From assembly GCA_963708905.1 (NCBI GenBank), contig CAVPUV010000039.1, positions 1 through 64,000 on the forward strand: a DNA stretch of 64,000 nt, in the 5' to 3' direction. This document shows positions 7,425-16,861 of this stretch, piece by piece (the stretch's first letter is position 1; the number at the start of each line of letters is the position of its first letter). A program made the position numbers and the translations under genes. Source of the DNA: SHZL01 sp963708905. Its GTDB lineage: Bacteria > Pseudomonadota > Gammaproteobacteria > Xanthomonadales > SZUA-36. Under the pieces are notes generated by a model. That model was given only the letters and a program-made list of their open reading frames with translations, was not told the origin of the DNA and did not search any database.

Positions 7425-9671
7425 TCAGCTGCAACCGAGCCCTTTAAGTGCGACCAGGCGCGCGGCTTTGAGCTGGCCAGCGCCGTAACGCGCATCTGTC
7501 GACGCATAATCCACCGTGATCTCATTACATCCGGAAATGGTGAGCGTCACGGTGCCCCAGTGCTCGAGGACTACGGCTTCTGGATCGAAGGATGCGCCGA
7601 AACTTGTCCCTGATGAAATCAGCACATCATCGAAAGTGACCACATCACCGTTCGCGTTACCGACACCAATGAACCAGGCCTGATTGCCGGCATCATCGTA
7701 AGTGAACCAGTACATGACCACGCGGTTGTCAGGCAGGTACTCCAGCACCCAGCCTTCGCCGCTGTGCGTGGGATCAAACCAGGAACCGCTGATGTTCGCG
7801 TTGGCATCCGGTATGGAATTGGGCCCCGGGCAATCCAGACCTCCCAGTGAAGACAGGCGAACCGGACTGAGGGAGCCGGCACCAAAGCCGCCAACGCTGC
7901 TGTTGTAGTTCATCCCAGCCGTAGCGCAACTTTCGAATTCGAGCACAAAACTGCCCCACGGATCGAATTGCACCGTGGCGGGGTCGAAATCCGGGCCGAA
8001 AATGCCGCCACGTGGAATAACCACCTCCGTCATCACCACGCGGTTGTCGATAACGCTGCCGACACCCAACATCCAGGCCTGGGTTGGAACATCGGTATCG
8101 TAGGTAAACCAGTAGACCGCGGCCCGCGTGTCGTCGATGATTTCGACCACCCAACCTTCGCCAACATGGGCCGGGTCGAACCAGGAGGCGCTGATGCCGG
8201 CGACAACCTGGAATTCACTCGCGCCCAACGAGGCTGTGTACGCCTCGAACTCGCCTTCAGTCTGGTCAGCCGTTTCGTCTTCCAATTCAAAAGCGACAAA
8301 AATCCGGCCGCCGGCGGCATCCTCGGTAATGGCAGCGCGGCGGGCATCATAAAGAGGGTTGGCGTCCGGCCCGGCATGGGTCAGGCGTTGTCCGGGCAGG
8401 CCGAGCGGGACCAGGGTGGGACCGTCCAGGCGTTGTGACCAGATCTCGAATTCACCGTCGATTTCGTCGTCGCCGTACCAGGTCGCCACAAACTGGTGGG
8501 CCGCGCCGTGATAGGCGATGGCGGGTTCCACCGCGCCGAAAATCGCACTGCCCGCGCCACCCGCGTTGCTGATCAGGAAATCATTGACCCCGGCCTCGGC
8601 ACCCGCGGCCGTCAGCAACTGGCCATAGATTTCAAATTCCCCGTCGGGGCGCCCAGCCAAATCATCGTCCGCCGTCCACACCACCAGGTACTCGTTGCGG
8701 TCACGGTTCCAGGCCACATCGGGCTCACTGGCCTCGCGCAGGATGTCGCCATCGTTGCCGGAATCGCTGACCCGGATTGGGGCCGGTCCAAGCAACACAC
8801 CGGTTCCTCCATCGAGACGTTGGGCGAAAACTTCCAGCTCATCGTCCACCAGCAGCCCCGTGTTGTCATCGCCATGCCACACGACCAGAAACTCATTTTC
8901 CGTCGCGTTATAGTTTACGGCCGGATTGAAGGCGTCGAAATTCGGATCGTTTTGCGGACCCATTCTGGAAATGCGAAAATCATTCTCGCCCAATGCCGCG
9001 CCACTGGCGCCATCGAGTAGTTGGCCATAGATCTCAAACTGTCCGATCGGTGTCGTGGCACTGCCTTCCTCACCACGCCACACCACCAAATACCGATCTT
9101 CCACACTGTTGTATGTCACGGCAGGATCTGTGGCGTCGTATGCGCGGTTGCCGTCGGGTCCCATGTCACTGATACGGACATTTTGCGAGCCGATCAGTGT
9201 GCCGGTCGCCGCATCGATACGCTGCGTGAATATCTCGAATTCGCCTTCTACCAATGCGCCACTGTCATCATCCCCTGACCACGCGACCAGGTACTCGTTT
9301 TGGGTCGGATTGTAGGTCACGACCGGGTTACGGGCATCGAAACTGGCTGTGCCATCGGGCCCCAGAAAGCTGATACGGAAAGCTTTTTCACCCAGCAATT
9401 CGCCGCTCCCGGCAGCCACGCGCTGGCCGTATATTTCAGCTTCACCCGGCGCCAATCCGGCACGCTGGTCCGTGCCTTCCCACACCACCAGATATTCATT
9501 GTTGGTGGTGTTGAATGCGACGTCCGGTTCGCGGGCGTCAAAATTGCGATTCAGATCCGGCCCCGCATGCGTCAAGCGGGCCGGTAAGCTCCACGTTCCG
9601 CCGTCGGCGAGAACGGCCAGGGGCCAATGTGCAACCAGCGCCAGCAGGACCAAAAATGAAGAATTTCTCAC
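7425..9671 (-). CDS. Large secreted protein: seven ~67-residue repeats plus two C-terminal ~120-residue domains
   Basis: After a signal peptide (MRNSSFLVLLALVAHWPLAVLA) come seven repeats of ~67 residues built on R(I/L)S.xGPDG...FDA..P.V.YN...NEYLVVW.GDD...GEFEIY.QR. The C-terminus has two copies of a domain reading SxSWFDPxHxGEGWVxE, then VYWFTYD...QAWMLGVG and a late Cys pair. The exported protein at 28637 carries the same domain. Function is unknown; the repeat resembles surface or propeller-type modules. The start is taken as GTG at 9671 because AGGA lies ~8 bases before it; a TTG at 9689 is the alternative. The porin gene stops only ~28 bp upstream, so this is the probable last gene of the five-gene block. 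Confidence 0.75.
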   Translation of the reverse strand: MRNSSFLVLLALVAHWPLAVLADGGTWSLPARLTHAGPDLNRNFDAREPDVAFNTTNNEYLVVWEGTDQRAGLAPGEAEIYGQRVAAGSGELLGEKAFRISFLGPDGTASFDARNPVVTYNPTQNEYLVAWSGDDDSGALVEGEFEIFTQRIDAATGTLIGSQNVRISDMGPDGNRAYDATDPAVTYNSVEDRYLVVWRGEEGSATTPIGQFEIYGQLLDGASGAALGENDFRISRMGPQNDPNFDAFNPAVNYNATENEFLVVWHGDDNTGLLVDDELEVFAQRLDGGTGVLLGPAPIRVSDSGNDGDILREASEPDVAWNRDRNEYLVVWTADDDLAGRPDGEFEIYGQLLTAAGAEAGVNDFLISNAGGAGSAIFGAVEPAIAYHGAAHQFVATWYGDDEIDGEFEIWSQRLDGPTLVPLGLPGQRLTHAGPDANPLYDARRAAITEDAAGGRIFVAFELEDETADQTEGEFEAYTASLGASEFQVVAGISASWFDPAHVGEGWVVEIIDDTRAAVYWFTYDTDVPTQAWMLGVGSVIDNRVVMTEVVIPRGGIFGPDFDPATVQFDPWGSFVLEFESCATAGMNYNSSVGGFGAGSLSPVRLSSLGGLDCPGPNSIPDANANISGSWFDPTHSGEGWVLEYLPDNRVVMYWFTYDDAGNQAWFIGVGNANGDVVTFDDVLISSGTSFGASFDPEAVVLEHWGTVTLTISGCNEITVDYASTDARYGAGQLKAARLVALKGLGCS

Positions 9672-9698
9672 GGCCGTTTTCCTACTCAATTGTCATTG

Positions 9699-10793
9699 TC
9701 AAAAACCCAACTGCAACCGTAATTGCAGGAGGGATGGCGATTCATCGACGCCACTTTGGTTCGGGTGGGCGTCGGCTTTGATCCAGTTGATCATGATGCG
9801 ATTGATCGGGTTGATGTAGTAATTCAGCCCGAGGCCGTAATTGGTTTCCTTCCCGCCGGAAATCGCACCATCCTGCAGGTCGATCCAGCTGACCCTGACG
9901 GCCATCTCCCAGGCGCCCTTGCCGCCGATCTCCGGTGACATCCATTCGCCACTCTTGAAGTTGAACCGGCGGCGGCCGTTGATCGTGCGGGAAGCCTCGA
10001 CATAGCCTCCACTGAATTTCACGTCATCAGCGCCGCTGCGATTTCCGGCATAGTGAATCCACTCTCCCTGCAATGCCCACCGATCTCTCTTCCACACCCC
10101 CTCCAGACCCAGGCGGCCGGTTTTTCCGAGGTCAGAAATCCTGCCGGTGCTTACCAGATGCGCGCTGGTGACGGACGACTCGGGCTGCGCCCGGAAGCGC
10201 TCGGGCTCCGTCGTATCCTGATACATGGCCGATGCACCGAGCCACAAACGCGACTCACCCAAGCGCAGGCGCCGCCCCGCCCGGACTGCCAGCGCGGCGC
10301 CCGCTTCCTTTGCGCCGCCGAAATTCAACCTGTCATTACCGAACAGTCCTGCGCGCCAGCCCCACTGGCTGCCCTTGTGCATGTAAACCAGCCCGGTTCC
10401 GTAGTGCGATGTGAGTGCGGCAGGCAGGGCGCGTTCCATCCAAAGATTGAACTGGGAATTCGTAACGCGTTGCAGGCTGAATGGAATTTCGATACGTCCT
10501 GCGTAGAATTCGTCTTGTTCGCTGAACCGATAACGCAGCCAGCTTGCTTGTGCACCGTAATCCCCGTCACTGAAATCAGCCAGCGCGTAGTAACTGAGTT
10601 TTTTTGTCATTTTGCCACTCAGCTCCAACCGCAATCGCCGCAGATCGACCCCTGACCCCAGGGGTGTTTCGTCCTCATCATATTCCGCAAAGTCCAGGTC
10701 CACTCTTCCGCCCACGTTAACCGTGGGACTGGCCACCGCCGGCCGGCAGGACATCGAGCAAATGATCGCGAATAAAACAATTGCGACTTTCAA
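9699..10793 (-). CDS. OprO/OprP-type (phosphate-selective porin O/P family) outer-membrane porin
   Basis: About 365 residues. The mature part begins VNVGGRVDLDFAEYDED, has the family-typical LRRLRLELSGKMTKKLSYYALADF and FYAGRIEIPFSLQRVT segments and alternating beta-strands, and ends in LQLRLQLGF with the terminal Phe required for barrel assembly. The family includes phosphate and pyrophosphate channels, which would fit the neighbouring pst operon. A TTG at 10793, just after the hydrolase stop, gives a normal signal peptide (LKVAIVLFAIICSMSCRPAVAS); the only ATG (10871) would overlap the upstream gene by 76 bp and add 26 residues before the hydrophobic core. Neither has a clear ribosome site, so translational coupling is likely. 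Confidence 0.82.
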   Translation of the reverse strand: MKVAIVLFAIICSMSCRPAVASPTVNVGGRVDLDFAEYDEDETPLGSGVDLRRLRLELSGKMTKKLSYYALADFSDGDYGAQASWLRYRFSEQDEFYAGRIEIPFSLQRVTNSQFNLWMERALPAALTSHYGTGLVYMHKGSQWGWRAGLFGNDRLNFGGAKEAGAALAVRAGRRLRLGESRLWLGASAMYQDTTEPERFRAQPESSVTSAHLVSTGRISDLGKTGRLGLEGVWKRDRWALQGEWIHYAGNRSGADDVKFSGGYVEASRTINGRRRFNFKSGEWMSPEIGGKGAWEMAVRVSWIDLQDGAISGGKETNYGLGLNYYINPINRIMINWIKADAHPNQSGVDESPSLLQLRLQLGF

Positions 10794-10795
10794 AA

Positions 10796-11629
10796 TTACG
10801 TCACGTGTTGATGCCCAAGCAGCCAATCCACCACGCAGTTGTTGAGGAGTCCAACCTGGACAGCCTGGCAATAGTCATGGCCGATTTCTTCAATCTCAAA
10901 CAATTCAATCTGCGATGACAGCCCCAAATTCCTCGCGGCCCTGTCCATTTCCATGACCCATTTCCGGGCTCGTTCCAGTCGGTTGCGTCCTTGTTGCCGG
11001 TCGATTTTTGGAAGGCAGTTCAGGGTTGCATCGCGCACCGTGTCTTCGCGACCGACGAAGACCGCTGCCGGAACGCGCAGGAACCGAAGCGGTTCGAAGC
11101 GGACCCCGGGTAACCTGCGTGTCAAACGGATTCCTCCGGGATATTGCTCTTGGCAGGGAAAGGTGTAGCAACCGGCGCCGCTGAGCGCCGCGCGCGCCAC
11201 CCATTGCGGGTGGGCAAACATGAATCGCTGCACGAACTGTGCGCCTGCCGAGTGGCCGCAGAACATGGCCTTGTGCCCGGTCCATCCTGTCAGGCGGCCA
11301 ACTTCATTGAGCATGCATATGACTGCCAGGTCGGCCCGTGGGCCTTTGCCGGCACGTCCCAGGCGCTGATAGTCGCTGCAACGGTCTTTCTCGAACAAGG
11401 GCGCAATCAGGGTGACGCCTTTGCCCTGGACCAATGGCCAGATTGACTCGATGAGCAATCTGGCCTTTCGCGAAATGCCATGCACCAGCACGATCACATG
11501 ATGTGTATCTGAATCTTCAGGCACTGCGAGGTAATAGCGTTGATCCCGCAGATTCTCGAGCCTCATTTTTCGAATGCCGGAGGCAGGAGCAGAAGACTTC
11601 ATGCGGAGATTGAGTGCTTGCGCTTTCAC
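10796..11629 (-). CDS. Alpha/beta-hydrolase (esterase/peptidase-like), cytoplasmic
   Basis: 277 residues. The oxyanion HG is at 50-51, the nucleophile elbow GHSAG at 125-129 (Ser127), a likely acid Asp196 in GREDTVRD, and His251 in IGHDYCQ, so a full catalytic triad is present. There is no signal peptide. Its substrate is unknown. It overlaps the ABC exporter gene by 4 bp upstream and is followed at once by the porin, so it is translationally coupled in the same operon. Several Cys residues (154, 159) lie near the active-site side, which is unusual but not interpretable. Confidence 0.82.
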   Translation of the reverse strand: MKAQALNLRMKSSAPASGIRKMRLENLRDQRYYLAVPEDSDTHHVIVLVHGISRKARLLIESIWPLVQGKGVTLIAPLFEKDRCSDYQRLGRAGKGPRADLAVICMLNEVGRLTGWTGHKAMFCGHSAGAQFVQRFMFAHPQWVARAALSGAGCYTFPCQEQYPGGIRLTRRLPGVRFEPLRFLRVPAAVFVGREDTVRDATLNCLPKIDRQQGRNRLERARKWVMEMDRAARNLGLSSQIELFEIEEIGHDYCQAVQVGLLNNCVVDWLLGHQHVT

Positions 11630-13302
11630 CCGTTTTGCACTGCCGCCAGTATCGAAACGGTGCCTTTGCGAATGTAAACCTCACCGGTGTTCATATTCCA
11701 GACCTGTTGACACAGGTCGATCAAAGATTGCTGATGGGTGATCAAAAGGACAGTTCCGGGCCAGGTCTCGAGTACTTCATGCAGTTTCTCGAGACCTTCA
11801 GAGTCCAGGTTGGATTCCGGCTCATCCAATATCAGTATCGCCGGTGTGCCCAATGTGGCCCTGACCAAACCAATCCGGGCGCGTTCCCCGGCCGAAATAT
11901 TTTTTGCGCCCTGCTGGATTTGATTTTTTGTGTCGTGGTCCATCTTCTCGATCAAAGGGCCCAATTCAAATTCAGCAGCTGCACGCTGCAGTTCGTCATC
12001 CGATGCCTCGGGTCTGCGGTAGGCCATGTTGAAGCCGAGCTCACCTTTAAGCAGACCGAAGCCTGCACCAGAGACGCCGATGCTTTTTGCCCGGGTGTCA
12101 GGTGACAGGCGTCGCGGGTCGACGCCGCCCAGCTTGACGACCCCTGAGTCGGGCTTGAGCAGGCCTACGGCGAGCTGCATCAGGGTGCTTTTGCCGCTGC
12201 CGTTGCGTCCAATAACCGCCACGCGTTCCCCCGCGGCCACTTTCCCTGAAAAATTCCGAATTGCGGGCGCACAATCGACTTTTCTGAATTCAATGGCGCC
12301 GGGATCGGTCAGCTGCTCGATATAACGCGAAGCACCCCGGGTAATACGATGCATATTGAACAGCTCACTGAGTTTGTTCAGCGAGATAGCGGCACCTCGG
12401 TAGTATTCCTGCACTCGTCCGAGTTCGCGGATGGGCCCGCTCATGAACATCACGAGGCTGATGACTGCCGCCGCGTCTGCCGCTGCTATGCTTTCTGCTG
12501 GTAAGCGGAAAACGGCAAACGCGGTAATGATCAGTAATATACCCCCGGCCTCACCCAGACCGCGCAAACTACCCAGCATCAGCCCCTGGGCTGAAGCCTT
12601 GCGCTCCAGTTTCTTCCCCAGCCTGTTTATTCTCCTGATTTCGCGCCCTTCCTGTCCCATCACGCGAATCATCGCCATTTCGCCGACACGCTCGACCAGC
12701 AAACTCTGAATGCGGATATGGGTTGACCTGAGCACCCTGAGGACCGTCCTGAGATTCTCCCCGAGCCGGAGAGAAACCAGGGTCAGAAGCGTCACCACCA
12801 GCGCGGAGATCAAACCAGCCGTCACGCTGATACCCGTAATTATCCCGATGCTGGCCAGCAGGAGGATCGTGTTGACGATCAGTCTGGACAGGCCCAGGCT
12901 CAGCCATCGCCGCAGGGATGACAGATCACCGCCGAGGCGCGCGGCCAGTGCGCCGGATGGAATGGAATTGACATCGCGGGCCGATGCGCGCATCAAGCGG
13001 CTGAGCAGACGCCGGCGCAGCCGGTTGATGTAGTTCTGGCTCATTCTCTCTGCGGTATAGTGTTCGTGCATGCGCGCGCCCAGCAGGACCGCAGCCAGAA
13101 ACACCATCATCCACAAGGTGCCAGTAATCGGCGTCTCTGCCTGTTGCAAACCGTTAACCGCATGGCGAATGGAGTAGAACACAGCGGTTACGGTCAATGC
13201 CCTTGCCATCCCGTTGAGAATGAGAAGAGCCACAAAGCGCCGGTTATGCTGCCAGAATTCCGCTGGCAGCCTGAACGGGGTGTAGGGCGCGCTGAGATTC
13301 AC
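11626..13302 (-). CDS. ABC exporter: fused six-helix membrane domain and ATPase
   Basis: 558 residues. The N-terminal ~310 hold the membrane segments of a type I ABC exporter half-transporter (first helix ~25-50). The ATPase follows: Walker A GRNGSGKST at 365-373, signature ISAGE at 469-473 in place of LSGGQ, Walker B ILILDEP at ~489-495 and switch His at 523. The altered signature occurs in peptide, siderophore and cyclic-peptide exporters but does not define the cargo. The gene overlaps its neighbours by 4 bp on both sides (13299-13302 and 11626-11629), so it sits in a strictly coupled operon with a P-loop NTPase and a hydrolase. Cargo is unknown. Confidence 0.88.
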   Translation of the reverse strand: MNLSAPYTPFRLPAEFWQHNRRFVALLILNGMARALTVTAVFYSIRHAVNGLQQAETPITGTLWMMVFLAAVLLGARMHEHYTAERMSQNYINRLRRRLLSRLMRASARDVNSIPSGALAARLGGDLSSLRRWLSLGLSRLIVNTILLLASIGIITGISVTAGLISALVVTLLTLVSLRLGENLRTVLRVLRSTHIRIQSLLVERVGEMAMIRVMGQEGREIRRINRLGKKLERKASAQGLMLGSLRGLGEAGGILLIITAFAVFRLPAESIAAADAAAVISLVMFMSGPIRELGRVQEYYRGAAISLNKLSELFNMHRITRGASRYIEQLTDPGAIEFRKVDCAPAIRNFSGKVAAGERVAVIGRNGSGKSTLMQLAVGLLKPDSGVVKLGGVDPRRLSPDTRAKSIGVSGAGFGLLKGELGFNMAYRRPEASDDELQRAAAEFELGPLIEKMDHDTKNQIQQGAKNISAGERARIGLVRATLGTPAILILDEPESNLDSEGLEKLHEVLETWPGTVLLITHQQSLIDLCQQVWNMNTGEVYIRKGTVSILAAVQNG

Positions 13303-14414
13303 GCTTCAGCTGCTTTTTCGACTGTTCCAATTCGGTCTTTGGACATCAGGCCGAAGCCAAAACCGGGTGCGCCAAGCTCCTCTTTTGTGATAACCGGTAC
13401 TGCGCAATTGGCCGCAAATTCCTGGCTGGCAAGCGGGCTGGAAGATACGACACCCGACACCGCGATGACGTCATAGCCAAGCTTTTCCAGGTATCCAACA
13501 CCGTAAATCGCGGAATGTGCATCGACTGCGGCATGAAAAATACCGCTCACCTGGTCTTTGAATTCCGGATTTTTCAGCAGAGCACTTGTTTCTGCCTGCA
13601 AGAGTCCATCGGCCACCTCCACAACGATGGCATCAATGTTCCGGTTTCTGAGGGCGTTGCCGAGATAATTCACAATTTCAATCACGGCCTCGTTGCTCAA
13701 ACCGTAGGTGCTGGCGTAGCCCGCATCGGTGAAATCCAGGGTAGGCGTGGCGCCGGCATCCTGGAAATGCCAGACATCCCCACCGGAGCCCGTGCCGGTG
13801 ACCTTCATGGCGCCGGTCCTGAACCCATCTTGAACCAGGCCTTTCACCAAATGAGCCGCCGTCGTTGTTTTGCCGGAATTCATGCTGGACCCAACGACCG
13901 CATACATCGGAATGTTTCGCTCGTTATGCACGCCCGCATCCGTTTTCCAATCCCTGAGATTCAACGGTACTCCGGCGCTGTTGCCCACGAGACCCAACGG
14001 CGTAATTTCTGTCGGATACTTCACCTTTTGATTGCGGTAACGCATCCGGGAAGCAATTCCTCCGGCCGCCACGAGGTGGCAAGGCGCCAGGCTTTCCGGC
14101 ACGAGGGACTCGTACTGGTCGGGCGCATAGCGATTGCCATAGCAAACCAGAATGTGATCGCCGGGAAATAGCCGGGCGCACCTGCCGCAGGGCAACTCGA
14201 TCCGCAGATGCTGACGCAGGCGGTCAACCCGGGCAAGAACGAGATCGCCGGGGCTGGGAACAATATCTCCCGTAAGCAGGGTGTGCATCACCGTGTCGGG
14301 AACATTCCGTGTTGAAAAAGCCCGCTTCATTGACGCAAACATTTCGAGTGCGATCGGCGTGACATGGGGGCGCTGCCCGGCGCCGTGGCTGCTTACAAGT
14401 TTTATGCTGTTCAA
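13299..14414 (-). CDS. P-loop NTPase related to DUF1611/MobB-type proteins, two-domain
   Basis: 371 residues. Residues ~1-155 form a beta-rich N-terminal domain containing three Cys (CGRCARLF and CYGNR). The C-terminal part starts MYAVVGSSMNSGKTTTAAHL, with Walker A GSSMNSGKTTT at 175-185, then TGTGSGGDVWHF and VVEVADGLLQ. This recalls DUF1611 (DgcN-like) and MobB/dethiobiotin-synthase P-loop folds, but no known enzyme can be named. The start is TTG at 14414 with GGAGAGG 5-7 bases upstream. It is the first gene of a minus-strand block and is divergent from pstC; the 171-bp gap holds a Pho box, so phosphate control of this block is possible (inference). Confidence 0.65.
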   Translation of the reverse strand: MNSIKLVSSHGAGQRPHVTPIALEMFASMKRAFSTRNVPDTVMHTLLTGDIVPSPGDLVLARVDRLRQHLRIELPCGRCARLFPGDHILVCYGNRYAPDQYESLVPESLAPCHLVAAGGIASRMRYRNQKVKYPTEITPLGLVGNSAGVPLNLRDWKTDAGVHNERNIPMYAVVGSSMNSGKTTTAAHLVKGLVQDGFRTGAMKVTGTGSGGDVWHFQDAGATPTLDFTDAGYASTYGLSNEAVIEIVNYLGNALRNRNIDAIVVEVADGLLQAETSALLKNPEFKDQVSGIFHAAVDAHSAIYGVGYLEKLGYDVIAVSGVVSSSPLASQEFAANCAVPVITKEELGAPGFGFGLMSKDRIGTVEKAAEA

Positions 14415-14545
14415 GGTCCCTCTCCGGTTGGATCAAAACTGGCACATGCAGCGTATTGCCAGGGACTAAATCGCACTTGAAATTAAGATGAACGCCGATT
14501 AAATTTTTCATTAAGAATTCTGCAGGGCGAGGCGGAAGCGGCAGG

Positions 14546-14563
14546 CTGTAACATTACTGTCAC
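14546..14563 (+). promoter_or_regulatory. Pho box upstream of pstC
   Basis: CTGTAACATTACTGTCAC has two 7-mers 11 bp apart, matching the PhoB consensus CTGTCAT-N4-CTGTCAT at nearly every conserved position. It ends 23 bp before the pstC start, oriented with pstC, and it lies in the divergent gap shared with the P-loop NTPase operon. Confidence 0.88.
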
Positions 14564-14585
14564 AATTGATCCCTACCATGCGGCT

Positions 14586-16841
14586 ATGAATCCTGCTTCT
14601 GCCGATAGCGCTGCGCCGGGCCCGGCCCGTTCGGCCCGTTTTCATCGTTGGCGTGGGCGCAAGGACACGCTGGCGCGCTGGCTGATCGGGGTGGGCGGCG
14701 TGTCGGTCATCCTCGCCGTGGTGCTGATCTTCTTTTACCTGCTGCTGGTCGTTTCGCCGCTGTTCAAACCGGCTTCCACGGAGCTTGGGCAAATGGGCTC
14801 GCGTCCCGACTGGGCCATGACCGTACCCCTGTACCTGGCCGAGGAAGAACAAAAAGAAGTCGGCATCCGCATTGCGGCAAATGGAACGATCGAGTTCTTC
14901 CGCGTAAAGGATGCGGAGATCATTCAAACCATCGCTTTTTTCCCCGACGGTCAGGGTGAATTTCTGCGTGTGAGCGAGGCCATCGAGCACAGCGGTCTGC
15001 TCGCTGCCGTCAGCGCCGATGGCCGGGTTTTCCTGCTTCGCCATGTCTACGAAACGCGTTTTGACGGCGGCGTGGAGCAAAGACAGATTATCCCCAGCCT
15101 TGAGTTCCCTTATGGCCGCGAGCCGGTGATCGAATTCGCCAGCGCGGACGTGGTGGCGCTGGCGCTTTCCGAAACGGACAGCGGACTGTTACTGGCTGCC
15201 CTGGATGCCAATGGTGGTATCGAGATCCTTTCCGCCAGCCGCCGGGAAAACCTGATGACCGGGGAGCTCACGCTGGATTCCAGCCGCTACCGGACACGCC
15301 TGGAAACACGTCCGACCACCCTGGCGGTGAGCGGCAACCACAGCTGGCTGTATCTCGGCGATGCCGAAGGCCGCGTTCACAGGCTGGGCCTGCCAGACCT
15401 CGAGGTGGCACAATCGCTTGATCTGAAGAGCGGGCCGATTACCAGCATGAGCATGTTGCTGGGTGGCATTTCCCTGTTGGCAGGAAGTGAAAACGGCACG
15501 ATTTCCCAGCTTTTCCCGGTGCGGGATGAGCACAACCAGTATTCCCTGCAATTGATCCGGCAGTTTCACCAGGGCGCCGCGCCGGTACGGCAGATCATCA
15601 ATGAACAAAGGCGCAAGGGCTTTGTGGTCCTCGATGAGCACGATGGTCTGGCCATCTATCACAGCACGGCCGGTCGACTCATTCATGCGCAGTCACTGGC
15701 GCAACTGCAGCCGCGCGCGGCGGCGCTGGCGCCGCGTGCCGATGGCCTGCTGATCGAGGGGCGTGACGGCACGCTGTACCAGCTCGTCATCGACAACGAA
15801 CATCCGGAAATCTCCTTTTCCGCGTTGTGGCGGAAAGTCTGGTATGAGAACTACACCACGCCGGAGTATGTCTGGCAGTCTTCCGCCGCCAACAATGAGT
15901 TTGAGCCGAAATTCAGCCTGACGCCGCTGGTATTCGGCACGCTCAAGGCGGCGCTTTATGCCATGCTGTTCGCGATTCCGCTGGCCCTGATGGGGGCTGC
16001 TTACACGGCGTATTTCATGGCCCCGCGCCTGCGCCAGCTGGTCAAACCCGGCATCGAAATCATGGCCGCCCTGCCGACGGTCATCCTGGGTTTTCTCGCT
16101 GGTTTGTGGTTTGCGCCTTACCTCGAAGAGCACCTGGCGGGTATTTTTGCCTTGTTGCTGATCATGCCCCCCGGCGTATTGCTCTTTGCCTGGTTGTGGG
16201 ACCATTACGATGGCCCGGTCAAATCGCTGCTGGCGGAAGGTTATGAGCCTGTGCTCCAGCTGCCGGTGCTGGTGCTGCTGGGGTGGTTCGCCCTGTGGGT
16301 CGCCGAGCCTTTGCAATACGGGATTTTCGGCACCGATCTGCGTTCCTGGCTGAGCCATCAGGCGGGCATCAACTACGACCAGAGAAATGCCCTGGTAGTC
16401 GGTTGTGCGATGGGGCTGGCGGTCATACCGACGATATTTTCCATTGCCGAGGATGCCATTTTCGGCGTTCCACGCTCGCTGTCCAACGGCTCGCTGGCGC
16501 TGGGAGCCACACCCTGGCAGAGCCTGGTCCGGGTGGTCATTCCGACCGCCAGCCCCGGAATTTTTTCGGCGCTGATGATTGGCCTGGGGCGGGCCGTCGG
16601 GGAGACCATGATTGTACTGATGGCGACCGGCAATACGGCGATCATGGACTGGAACCTGTTCGAGGGCATGCGCACGCTGGCGGCGAACATAGCGGTGGAA
16701 ATGCCGGAATCCGAGGTTGGCAGTTCTCATTACCGCATCCTGTTTCTGGCCGCCCTGGTGCTGTTCCTGTTCACCTTCGTGGTCAATACCGGCGCGGAAC
16801 TGGTGCGGCAGCGGCTGCGCGACCGCTACAGCTCGCTGTGA
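14586..16841 (+). CDS. pstC: PstC, phosphate ABC transporter permease (enlarged form)
   Basis: 751 residues, about twice E. coli PstC. A first membrane helix at ~31-59 is followed by a ~380-residue soluble insert with beta-propeller-like strands (for example HSWLYLGDAEGRVHRLGL), probably periplasmic by topology. The conserved permease domain starts near residue 440 and has the EAA-type loop SNGSLALGATPWQSLVRVVIPTASPGI, split across the ATPase-contact region. With PstA and PstB it imports phosphate supplied by PstS. It is first in pstC-pstA-pstB-phoU, under the Pho box above. The enlarged form is known in Pseudomonas-type gammaproteobacteria; the role of the insert is not established here. Confidence 0.93.
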   Translation: MNPASADSAAPGPARSARFHRWRGRKDTLARWLIGVGGVSVILAVVLIFFYLLLVVSPLFKPASTELGQMGSRPDWAMTVPLYLAEEEQKEVGIRIAANGTIEFFRVKDAEIIQTIAFFPDGQGEFLRVSEAIEHSGLLAAVSADGRVFLLRHVYETRFDGGVEQRQIIPSLEFPYGREPVIEFASADVVALALSETDSGLLLAALDANGGIEILSASRRENLMTGELTLDSSRYRTRLETRPTTLAVSGNHSWLYLGDAEGRVHRLGLPDLEVAQSLDLKSGPITSMSMLLGGISLLAGSENGTISQLFPVRDEHNQYSLQLIRQFHQGAAPVRQIINEQRRKGFVVLDEHDGLAIYHSTAGRLIHAQSLAQLQPRAAALAPRADGLLIEGRDGTLYQLVIDNEHPEISFSALWRKVWYENYTTPEYVWQSSAANNEFEPKFSLTPLVFGTLKAALYAMLFAIPLALMGAAYTAYFMAPRLRQLVKPGIEIMAALPTVILGFLAGLWFAPYLEEHLAGIFALLLIMPPGVLLFAWLWDHYDGPVKSLLAEGYEPVLQLPVLVLLGWFALWVAEPLQYGIFGTDLRSWLSHQAGINYDQRNALVVGCAMGLAVIPTIFSIAEDAIFGVPRSLSNGSLALGATPWQSLVRVVIPTASPGIFSALMIGLGRAVGETMIVLMATGNTAIMDWNLFEGMRTLAANIAVEMPESEVGSSHYRILFLAALVLFLFTFVVNTGAELVRQRLRDRYSSL

Positions 16842-16861
16842 AACGGCCAAGGAAGCTTTGA

